NCBI GenBank assembly: GCA_015486095.1 | Contig: WFSK01000086.1 | Location: forward strand, 1 to 20,762 | Reading direction: 5' to 3' | Origin: Thermotogae bacterium | GTDB taxonomy: Bacteria; Thermotogota; Thermotogae; B3-G13 | DNA length: 20,762 nucleotides | In this document: piece after piece, positions 14,759-20,762 of the stretch | How the letters are laid out: each line of letters opens with the position of its first letter | Position numbering within the stretch: position 1 is the stretch's first letter | The notes under the pieces: model-generated | Seen by the model: only the letters and a program-made list of their open reading frames with translations | What the model was told of the DNA's origin: nothing | Databases searched by the model: none | Made by a program: the position numbers and the translations under genes

Positions 14759-15763
14759 ATGAAGACACTTCTGAGGGTCGAAAAATTCAATGCCGGTTAC
14801 ACGCTCAAGCACACGATCGTGCATGCGGTACGTGATGTATCCTTCGAACTAAAGGAAAGAGAATTCCTTGGAATAGCAGGGGAATCTGGATGTGGGAAAT
14901 CGACACTCGCATTTGGGCTGACAAGGATGCTCTTACCACCGGGGAAGGTCTTCTCGGGTAAAGTGGAATTCGATGGAAAAGATCTATTAAATATGAATGA
15001 TGAAGAGCTGAGAAAGATAAGATGGAAAGACTTCTCGATAGTCTTTCAAGCTTCGATGAACGTATTAAACCCCGTGATGAAGGTTAAGGACCAGATCCTC
15101 GATGCGATAACCTATCACACGAGCGATTACAACGGTCGTTTGGAGAAAAGGGCAAGAGACCTCCTGGCACTCGTCAACGTTTCTGAGAAGTACTTAAACG
15201 CATACCCACATCAGCTCTCAGGAGGTATGAAACAGCGAGTTGTGATAGCCATGGCACTCGCACTCAATCCGAAGATGATAATCATGGATGAACCGACGAC
15301 GGCCCTGGATGTTGTGGTTCAGAAGAAGATCTTACAGGAGATAGATGAATTGAGGAAGAAATTCGGATTTTCAATAATATTCATAACACATGACCTATCG
15401 TTATTGGTTGAGATAAGTGATACCATAGCGATCATGTATGCGGGTTCCATCGTTGAAAAGGCACCGTCGAACGTACTCTACAGGCATTCCCTTCACCCGT
15501 ACACGTATGGGTTGATGAATTCGTTTCCTCCGCTCGTTGGAAAGAAGAAGAGATTGCATGGAATAGCCGGACGTCCTCCGGACCTCTCGCATGAAATAAA
15601 AGGATGTCCATTCTACGAAAGATGTCCAAAACGGATAAAGGGAGTATGCGATCGAGTGAAGCCAGAACTCGTAGAGATAGAACCGAATCATACGGTGGCA
15701 TGCCATTTATATGATGAAGCTGGTGAGAAAGATGGATACAGAGCAAATCGAGACGAAGAATAA
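14759..15763 (+). CDS. Opp/Dpp-type ABC ATPase (DppD/OppD-like)
   Basis: This 334-residue nucleotide-binding subunit powers the importer. Walker A GESGCGKST is at 41-49. The Q-loop is near IVFQASMNVLNPV, the signature is LSGGMKQR, Walker B is KMIIMDEPTTALD, and the H-loop is FITHDLSL. The C-terminal oligopeptide-transporter extension carries the cysteines of CPFYERCP, GVCDR and VACHLY, a pattern found in OppD/DppD and sometimes linked to an FeS cluster. It overlaps the next gene by about 30 bases. No strong SD precedes the ATG, so it may rely on coupling from the permease gene 6 bp upstream. Confidence 0.95.
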   Translation: MKTLLRVEKFNAGYTLKHTIVHAVRDVSFELKEREFLGIAGESGCGKSTLAFGLTRMLLPPGKVFSGKVEFDGKDLLNMNDEELRKIRWKDFSIVFQASMNVLNPVMKVKDQILDAITYHTSDYNGRLEKRARDLLALVNVSEKYLNAYPHQLSGGMKQRVVIAMALALNPKMIIMDEPTTALDVVVQKKILQEIDELRKKFGFSIIFITHDLSLLVEISDTIAIMYAGSIVEKAPSNVLYRHSLHPYTYGLMNSFPPLVGKKKRLHGIAGRPPDLSHEIKGCPFYERCPKRIKGVCDRVKPELVEIEPNHTVACHLYDEAGEKDGYRANRDEE

Positions 15764-16739
15764 GACGGTAGTTGAGATCGAGAAACTGGTAAAAGAGTTT
15801 AGAATAGGAAGGTTCACACATGCCAGGGTAGTTCATGCCGTTAATGGAATAGATATTGATATAGGGAAGAAGGAAGTAGTGGGACTCGTTGGAGAGTCAG
15901 GATCCGGAAAGACTACGGTTGCCAGGGTAGTGGCGAGGTTGTATGAACCTACGTCTGGAAGGATCATCTTGAATGGAAGGGAAATACCGAAAAGAATGAA
16001 TCGCAAGGCACTTTTAGATTACAGGAAACATGTTCAAATGATATTCCAGGACCCATTTTCATCGTTGAATCCTCTACATACGGTGGGATACACACTCGAG
16101 AGGCCATTAAAAGTACATGAGATCGTGGATGGAAATGGGAGAAAAGAACGTGTAAAAGAACTGCTTGAGATATGTGGATTGGCACCGGCGGAGAAATACA
16201 TCGATAAGTATCCGTATGAACTCTCCGGGGGAGAGCGTCAAAGAGTAGGGATAGCACGAGCATTGGCGGTAAGACCCCAACTCATATTGGCAGATGAACC
16301 GACATCCATGTTGGACGTTTCTATTAGACTGGATATAATGAACCTCATGTTGGATCTAAAGGAAAGAGAAGACATTTCGTATCTCTTCATAACACATGAT
16401 TTAGCGGCAGCGCATTACATGTCTGATAGGATAGCGATAATGTACGCCGGTCATCTCGTTGAGATAGGACCAGCCGACGAAGTTATAAACGAACCTAAAC
16501 ATCCTTATACGCAGTTGCTGAGGAAAGCTGCTCCCAAGCCAGAATCGGGATTAAAGCCCGAAGAGATAGATATAGGAGGTGAAGTGCCTGACCTTACAGA
16601 ACTCCCGAGTGGCTGTCCCTTTGAGCCAAGATGTCCTTTTGCAAAACCAAAGTGTAGGGAAAAACTCCCTGATATGGTGAAGGTGAGTGAGGGGCATTTC
16701 GTGAGATGTGTGTTATACTCAGGTGGTGAGCTTCAATGA
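15732..16739 (+). CDS. Opp/Dpp-type ABC ATPase (DppF/OppF-like)
   Basis: This is the second nucleotide-binding subunit, 335 residues from ATG 15732. Walker A is GESGSGKTT, the Q-loop is MIFQDPFSSLNP, the signature LSGGERQR, Walker B ILADEPTSMLD and the H-loop FITHDLAAA. The C-terminal extension has CPFEPRCP, KPKCRE and RCVLY cysteines like its partner. In-frame ATGs at 15711 and 15714 would lengthen the N-terminus. ATG 15732 is chosen because GGTGAG lies five bases upstream. It overlaps the end of the preceding ATPase gene by 32 bases and completes a full B-C-D-F transport module with the binding protein at 9421. Confidence 0.94.
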   Translation: MDTEQIETKNKTVVEIEKLVKEFRIGRFTHARVVHAVNGIDIDIGKKEVVGLVGESGSGKTTVARVVARLYEPTSGRIILNGREIPKRMNRKALLDYRKHVQMIFQDPFSSLNPLHTVGYTLERPLKVHEIVDGNGRKERVKELLEICGLAPAEKYIDKYPYELSGGERQRVGIARALAVRPQLILADEPTSMLDVSIRLDIMNLMLDLKEREDISYLFITHDLAAAHYMSDRIAIMYAGHLVEIGPADEVINEPKHPYTQLLRKAAPKPESGLKPEEIDIGGEVPDLTELPSGCPFEPRCPFAKPKCREKLPDMVKVSEGHFVRCVLYSGGELQ

Positions 16740-16779
16740 TGTTTATTAGCTCGATCGGTAGAAGGGAAGAGATCGTTTA

Positions 16780-17250
16780 ATGGCAAAGAAAAGTGCTGGT
16801 ATCCTTCTATATCGATTTAAAGGTGGAATTTTGGAGGTATTCTTAGTTCATCCTGGAGGCCCATTCTGGGCTAAAAAGGATCTGGGTGCCTGGTCTATTC
16901 CCAAGGGAGAAATCGCAGAAAATGAGGATCCTTTGGACACCGCTAAGCGAGAATTTCGAGAAGAATTGGGCGTCGATTTTAGTGGTGATCTTATCCCATT
17001 AACACCGATAAAACAAAGAGGTGGCAAGATCGTTTATGCCTGGGCATCAGAAGGTGATATGGATCCTGATAAGATCAAGAGTAATACTTTTGAGATGGAG
17101 TGGCCTCCCAAGTCTGGCAGAAAACGAGAATTCCCCGAGATAGATAGGGGTGAATGGTTTAACATTTCAGATGCGAAGAGAAAGATAAATCCTGCTCAAT
17201 CGGCATTGATAGATGAATTAGTAGGTAAACTCGGTCTTACTGAAAAATAA
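16780..17250 (+). CDS. Nudix hydrolase (MutT-like)
   Basis: The 156-residue protein has an exact Nudix box GX5EX7REUXEEXGU (GEIAENE...REFREELGV, about residues 43-65). KKDLGAWSIPKGE precedes it and PPKSGRKREFPEIDRGEWF comes later, as in predicted NTP-pyrophosphohydrolases of the COG4119 type. It hydrolyses a nucleoside diphosphate linked to another group; the substrate is not predictable. It starts 40 bp after the ATPase gene with a moderate SD (AAGGGAAGAG) and is the last gene before a new promoter. It may be a passenger or may act on an activated sugar. Confidence 0.9.
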   Translation: MAKKSAGILLYRFKGGILEVFLVHPGGPFWAKKDLGAWSIPKGEIAENEDPLDTAKREFREELGVDFSGDLIPLTPIKQRGGKIVYAWASEGDMDPDKIKSNTFEMEWPPKSGRKREFPEIDRGEWFNISDAKRKINPAQSALIDELVGKLGLTEK

Positions 17251-17330
17251 GCGTAGAGAGGGATAAAATTGCATATTGAAAGTTCTTTCTACGGCAATTC
17301 AAGAGTAACTGCAGATAGAGAATCGCAAAT

Positions 17331-17359
17331 TTGACAGACATTTTCATTGATGTTAACAT
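17331..17359 (+). promoter_or_regulatory. Promoter of the family-1 sugar transport operon
   Basis: TTGACA (17331-17336), 17-bp spacer, TAACAT (17354-17359). The spacer holds ACATTTTCATTGATGT (17338-17353), an ACAT...ATGT dyad in nearly the same place as the ACATTT-N3-AAATGT palindrome of the nanEK promoter. A common regulator is possible. The start codon is 46 bp downstream with SD GGGAGGTG. Confidence 0.65.
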
Positions 17360-17404
17360 ATAGATGCTTTAACAATATTGCTAAAACAAATGGGAGGTGC
17401 TACG

Positions 17405-18673
17405 ATGAAAAAGGTTTTTTTAGTTTTTCTGTTCGTCTTGATTGTTATGACTGTATTTGCATCAGATAAAGTCATAACTTTGAATTTGATCGAGGCTTTT
17501 TCGAGCCCTTGGAGGACACCAACCCTCAAAAAACTCGTGGGCATGTTTGAAGAACAGAATCCCGGGATCAAGATCAATATAATATCTCCTCCATATGAAA
17601 CGGCTTATCAAAAGATAAATTTAATGGTCAGCACCGAACAGCCGTTGGACATAATAGAGATAGGGGATTGGGATCTGAGCACTCTTGCAGGAATGAGGAA
17701 ATTGGTAGACCTTGCTCCATACATAGATGCATGGCCAGAAAAGAGTAATTTCGTTGATGGAGTTATGAAAGCTGCAAAGACCTATCATGGAATAGCCTAT
17801 GTTATGCCGCATGGATTATTTGCAAAGACATTGTTCTACAGGCCTGATATCCTTAAAAAATATGGTTTAAGTGGCTACCCAAAGACGATGCAACAGATGT
17901 ACGATTATGCAAGGAAACTTACTCTTAGCAGTGATAAACAATATGGATTTGATTTTAGAGGAAAGGGATACCCGACTTCATTCATCGATGCTGTGGTAAC
18001 ATCCTTCTTCGATGACATAGATCCTGAGAATATGTACTTAACCAAAGAAGGGAAGATAATATTCAGCGATCCAAGAGCGAAAGAAGGGTTAGAATTCTAT
18101 GTTAAGCTTTACAAAGATACCGCTCCGAGGGATTCGATAAACTGGGGTTGGGATGAACAAGTCAATTCCTTCGTATCTGGAATAACTCCATTGCTCTTCC
18201 AGGATCCCGATACAACCGGTATGTTGAATTCGATGCTTAAACCCGGACAATATCGCACAGCACCTCTTCCCGTTGGAAAAGGAGGTAAAGCTTATCCATC
18301 TTTCGGATTCGTTGGGTGGGGGATCCCTACGTATTCGAAACACAAGGATCTGGCATGGAAATTCATCAAATTCGTGGATTCTCCCAAAAACAATGCCTTT
18401 TGGTGTAAGGCTTACGGAGCTCTCCCCATAATGAAGTCCATATACAAAGAGGATAAGTATTTCAGTAGCGGAGTCTTCGAGGGATGGGTTGAGATGTTCA
18501 ACGATAAAGTTCACTATCAATTCACGCAATATCCGTTATCGAATAAGTATTGGGGGAAATGGAATGGATATCAGGAAAAGACGATGCAACAGGTCCTCTT
18601 AGGTAAACTATCTATCGATCAATGTCTAAAGGAATGGACAGACTTCTGGAAAAAAGCTGGAATTGCAAAATAA
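17405..18673 (+). CDS. Family-1 sugar ABC transporter substrate-binding protein
   Basis: This 422-residue exported binding protein has a signal peptide MKKVFLVFLFVLIVMTVFA with likely cleavage after VFA and no lipobox. It is of the UgpB/MalE type: LKKLVGMFEEQNPGIKINI, IIEIGDWDLSTLAG, VDLAPYIDAW, IAYVMPHGLFAKTLFYRPDILKKYG, and AWKFIKFVDSPKNNAFW. An in-frame ATG at 17378 would add nine residues before the signal peptide. ATG 17405 with GGGAGGTG five bases upstream is preferred. The two permeases downstream complete a CUT1-type importer apart from the ATPase. The ligand is unknown; neighbours suggest a sugar related to the nanEK operon. Confidence 0.94.
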   Translation: MKKVFLVFLFVLIVMTVFASDKVITLNLIEAFSSPWRTPTLKKLVGMFEEQNPGIKINIISPPYETAYQKINLMVSTEQPLDIIEIGDWDLSTLAGMRKLVDLAPYIDAWPEKSNFVDGVMKAAKTYHGIAYVMPHGLFAKTLFYRPDILKKYGLSGYPKTMQQMYDYARKLTLSSDKQYGFDFRGKGYPTSFIDAVVTSFFDDIDPENMYLTKEGKIIFSDPRAKEGLEFYVKLYKDTAPRDSINWGWDEQVNSFVSGITPLLFQDPDTTGMLNSMLKPGQYRTAPLPVGKGGKAYPSFGFVGWGIPTYSKHKDLAWKFIKFVDSPKNNAFWCKAYGALPIMKSIYKEDKYFSSGVFEGWVEMFNDKVHYQFTQYPLSNKYWGKWNGYQEKTMQQVLLGKLSIDQCLKEWTDFWKKAGIAK

Positions 18674-18679
18674 AGATGT

Positions 18680-19561
18680 ATGGAATTTAAATCAAAAACC
18701 TTTGTTTATTTAATGCTACTGCCGGTAATGTCGGTAGTAGCGTTTATAGTAATTTATCCCACTATTGGTGGGATAATTCTTTCTTTTAGGGACTACAGCA
18801 TATATTCTTTCGGAAACGTCAGATGGGTTGGTTTTGATAAATATACTGAGATATTTACCGATTCGACATTTCTGGGTGTTCTTAAGAATACCTTGATATG
18901 GATAATAGGCTCCGTAACATTTCAATTTTTATTAGGATTCATATTGGCTCTTTTGATGAGAGAACCCTTTAAGGGCAGAGGGATCTTTACGGGTTTCGTT
19001 TTCTACCCATGGGCAGTATCTGGATTTGCCATAGGTCTGATATGGTCCTGGCTTTTAAACGGACAATTCGGTATAGTGAATGACCTGCTCTTGAAGTTGG
19101 GGATGATCAAGAGTGGGATAAATTTTTTATCGAGTCCCAATATGGCTATGTTTTCTGTAATACTGGTTAATATATGGTACGGTATACCGTTCTTTGCAAT
19201 AATGATCCTCGCTGCCCTCCAATCTATACCGAATTCCCTCTATGAGGCTGCTTCTATAGATGGAGCGGGTTATTTCACCAAGTTGTTCAAAATAACTATA
19301 CCGTACATAAGACCTACTCTCGTAAGCACCATACTTTTAAGAATAATATGGGTGATGAACTTTCCAGATATAATATATGGGATGACCAGGGGAGGGCCAG
19401 GGGGTTCTACCGAGATCCTTTCTGTAAGGATGATAAATACCGTTTTCTATGAATCGGATTACAGCAAGGCAGCGGCGTATGGAGTTATAATGGTCTCTAT
19501 TTTGCTCGCATATACTGTGATGTACCTGAGGCTAACCTCATCTAAGGAAGTAAGATTATGA
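18680..19561 (+). CDS. CUT1-type sugar ABC permease (UgpA/MalF-like)
   Basis: The 293-residue permease has six predicted helices (the first in VYLMLLPVMSVVAFIVIYPT). The coupling-loop motif is EAASIDGAGYFTKLFKITIP, followed by RPTLVSTILLR. FDIIYGMTRGGP-like FPDIIYGMTRGGPGGSTEIL is the usual C-terminal family signature. It begins 6 bp after the binding-protein stop with only a weak SD, so coupling is likely. It overlaps the next permease by 4 bases (ATGA). Confidence 0.95.
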   Translation: MEFKSKTFVYLMLLPVMSVVAFIVIYPTIGGIILSFRDYSIYSFGNVRWVGFDKYTEIFTDSTFLGVLKNTLIWIIGSVTFQFLLGFILALLMREPFKGRGIFTGFVFYPWAVSGFAIGLIWSWLLNGQFGIVNDLLLKLGMIKSGINFLSSPNMAMFSVILVNIWYGIPFFAIMILAALQSIPNSLYEAASIDGAGYFTKLFKITIPYIRPTLVSTILLRIIWVMNFPDIIYGMTRGGPGGSTEILSVRMINTVFYESDYSKAAAYGVIMVSILLAYTVMYLRLTSSKEVRL

Positions 19562-20385
19562 AGAAGCGAAGATACAAAGTAATAAGATTCATCCTACTTT
19601 CCATATTCTTATTAATAGCTGTATTTCCTCTGTATTGGATAGTTCTAACTTCATTTAAGCCTACAAATGAAGTTTACTCTTTTCCCATACGATATTGGAC
19701 TTCGCACCCCACATTGTATGGATATAAAAAACTCTTTGAATTCGTGAATTTTGGTAGGTATTTCATAAATAGTTCGATCGTTTCTTTAACGGCATCTCTT
19801 TTTTCTACAACCTTTGCCATGCTCGCTGGATACGTATTATCGCGTAGTAATTTCAAAGGCAAGACCTTTTCCATCTTATTTCTATTTTTCGCCCAGATGC
19901 TCCCTTCTTATCTCATAATGGTTCCACAATACGAGATGTTTTCAAAACTGAAGTTGATCAATCATTTGATAAGTATAATGATAATCTATACAGGCTTAGG
20001 AGCATCGTTTAGTACGATAATGGCAAGGGCTTTTTTCGTAAGAATTCCAAAAGATATGGAAGAAGCCGCTTTGATAGATGGATGTACCAGACTTCTCGCG
20101 TTATTTAAGGTAGTTATTCCCCTGATGCTTCCAGGACTTGCAGCGATCCTGAGTTTTTCTTTTGTGAATAATTGGAACGAGCTCTTTACCGCAGTTTTAT
20201 TTCTAAACACTTCGAATAAATATACTGTTCCTGTGGGATTGTATTCTATAATATCGAAGGCAGGAGTTCAATGGAATATTCTTGCTGCAGGAATAGTTAT
20301 AGCCTTGGCGCCAACCATAGCAGTATTTTCGGTAGCACAGAAATACATAATAGCTGGACTAACTCAAGGAAGTATTAAAGGGTAA
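19558..20385 (+). CDS. CUT1-type sugar ABC permease (UgpE/MalG-like)
   Basis: This 275-residue partner permease has an N-terminal helix LLSIFLLIAVFPLYWIVLTS followed by FKPTNEVY, typical of MalG/UgpE. FINSSIVSLTASLFSTTFAMLAGYVLSR comes next, then the coupling loop EEAALIDGCTRLLALFKVVIP. The C-terminus AQKYIIAGLTQGSIKG is the classic family ending. It starts within the preceding gene's stop (ATGA overlap). No ATPase follows. The operon ends in a short hairpin and the dispersed repeat, so the transporter presumably borrows a shared ATPase encoded elsewhere. Confidence 0.95.
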   Translation: MKKRRYKVIRFILLSIFLLIAVFPLYWIVLTSFKPTNEVYSFPIRYWTSHPTLYGYKKLFEFVNFGRYFINSSIVSLTASLFSTTFAMLAGYVLSRSNFKGKTFSILFLFFAQMLPSYLIMVPQYEMFSKLKLINHLISIMIIYTGLGASFSTIMARAFFVRIPKDMEEAALIDGCTRLLALFKVVIPLMLPGLAAILSFSFVNNWNELFTAVLFLNTSNKYTVPVGLYSIISKAGVQWNILAAGIVIALAPTIAVFSVAQKYIIAGLTQGSIKG

Positions 20386-20401
20386 AAAACACCTTTCAAT
20401 A
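20373..20401 (+). terminator. Hairpin at the end of the sugar permease operon
   Basis: TATTAAAGGGT pairs with ACCTTTCAATA (one mismatch, one G-U) around an AAAAAAC loop, and the stem overlaps the stop codon. No T-run follows, so it is at best a weak terminator. A second stem, TGTTGTG / CGCAACA (20517-20534), is followed after 13 nt by TTTTT. Confidence 0.35.
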
Positions 20402-20409
20402 CCTAGTGA

Positions 20410-20503
20410 TTCGGTTGGAGGCATATCTCGATGTGCATCGTCGATGTAAGTGAAATAATGTTGTTTGACTTACAGGGGTATCACGTCGGACCGCATCGAG
20501 CAT
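20410..20503 (+). repeat. Copy 2 of the dispersed ~90-bp repeat
   Basis: It begins TTCGGTTGGAGGCATATC and matches 6554-6591 at 33 of 38 positions. It ends in GTCGGACCGCATCGAGCAT, resembling 6536-6551 and 6626-6644. The internal CGATG-TG-CATCG-T-CGATG run (20429-20446) is a set of overlapping palindromes. It is intergenic, between the sugar permease operon and the exporter gene. Confidence 0.65.
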
Positions 20504-20577
20504 GTTGTTGAAAGGCTGTTGTGAAAGCGCAACAACTATATCTCAGTTTTTACACGGTCTGGATTCACAAGATCATA

Positions 20578-20604
20578 TTGAGATCAAAGAAAATATTGTA
20601 TAAT
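20578..20604 (+). promoter_or_regulatory. Promoter directly upstream of the ABC exporter gene
   Basis: TTGAGA (20578-20583) is followed after 15 bp by a perfect TATAAT (20599-20604). The spacing and the TATAATAC sequence resemble the por promoter. Initiation would fall at about 20610-20612, on the GTG start codon. Confidence 0.55.
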
Positions 20605-20610
20605 ACCTTT

Positions 20611-20762
20611 GTGAATAACCTATTCGATGAGGATGAGATAACAGGGAAGGCATACGATGCAAGGTTGTTTCGAAGGATAATGACTTACGTCTTACCCTTC
20701 AAGTTTACTTTTATCCTTGCCCTGATTCTCTTATTGATCACCAGTGGGCTCACCGTAATTCA
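20611..20762 (+). CDS. ABC exporter (fused permease-ATPase), N-terminal fragment
   Basis: GTG 20611 opens 50 codons running off the right edge. The sequence DEDEITGKAYDARLFRR followed by TYVLPFKFTFILALILLLIT is the typical N-terminus of heterodimeric MsbA/LmrA-type ABC exporters: a short acidic tail, TGKAYD, then the first membrane helix. Homologues rarely extend further upstream, which favours this GTG over the open frame reaching back to GTG 20521. There is no SD. A TATAAT box ends 6 nt before the GTG, so the mRNA may be leaderless. The ATPase domain lies outside the window, and the substrate cannot be judged. Confidence 0.8.
   Translation, partial: MNNLFDEDEITGKAYDARLFRRIMTYVLPFKFTFILALILLLITSGLTVI

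Noticed and set aside
14101..14790. 229-codon minus-strand frame opposite the second permease
   Set aside because: The plus-strand permease is unmistakable across its full length. The antisense frame is a by-product of codon bias and has no RBS or domain.
17251..17330. Terminator after the Nudix gene (CGTAGA...TCTACG)
   Set aside because: It has only a 6-bp stem with a loop of nearly 30 nt and no following T-run.
20521..20610. N-terminal extension of the exporter from GTG 20521, which has an upstream GAAAGG
   Set aside because: The extension overlaps a hairpin and the TATAAT promoter, and homologues of this type begin with only a short tail before TGKAYD.

Overview
The window looks like chromosomal DNA of a Thermotogota-type (thermophilic or anaerobic, fermentative) bacterium. 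This is an inference. It rests on a four-subunit pyruvate:ferredoxin oxidoreductase in gamma-delta-alpha-beta order, abundant ABC uptake systems whose binding proteins have signal peptides without a lipobox cysteine, frequent AGA/AGG/ATA codons, strong Shine-Dalgarno (SD) sequences, and TTG/GTG starts. Genus cannot be assigned from the sequence alone.

Minus-strand half (1-6428): a promoter at 6402-6428 reads leftward into porG-porD-porA-porB (6296-3298). A strong hairpin lies at 3259-3284. Then come a B12-binding-type radical SAM protein (3218-1725) and an FMN/4Fe-4S/FAD enoate or dienoyl-CoA reductase-like flavoenzyme (1650 to beyond base 1). All are anaerobic redox functions.

Divergent intergenic region (6429-6842): no gene is supported. 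It is a nested, imperfectly palindromic element rich in CATCG/CGATG. It has a 27-bp inverted repeat, an outer 9-bp inverted repeat and flanking 15-bp direct repeats. One arm recurs about 13.8 kb away at 20410-20503, next to the end of the sugar operon, so it is a dispersed repeat family.

Plus-strand half (6843-20385): a TTGACA promoter carrying a perfect ACATTT-N3-AAATGT palindrome starts a catabolic locus. The order is a fused ManNAc-6-P epimerase/ROK kinase (NanE-NanK), an RpiR-type SIS-domain regulator, a family-5 substrate-binding protein, a hairpin terminator or attenuator, an AAC(3)-family N-acetyltransferase homologue, a DUF4434-like TIM-barrel protein, two Opp/Dpp permeases, two Opp/Dpp ATPases and a Nudix hydrolase. 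A second promoter at 17331, with a similar ACAT...ATGT arrangement in the same place, drives a family-1 sugar-binding protein and two sugar permeases without an ATPase. Together these suggest uptake of an amino-sugar-containing oligomer or glycopeptide through a peptide-type ABC importer, cytoplasmic processing, and entry of ManNAc into amino-sugar metabolism. No sialic acid aldolase is present here, so ManNAc rather than intact sialic acid is the safer guess.

Right edge (20611-20762): the N-terminus of an ABC exporter. Its GTG start lies about 7 nt after a TATAAT box, so its mRNA may be leaderless.

The most novel items are the dispersed palindromic element, the NanEK / AAC(3) / DUF4434 / Opp locus with its shared promoter palindromes, and the porG leader, where a hairpin overlaps the ribosome binding site.
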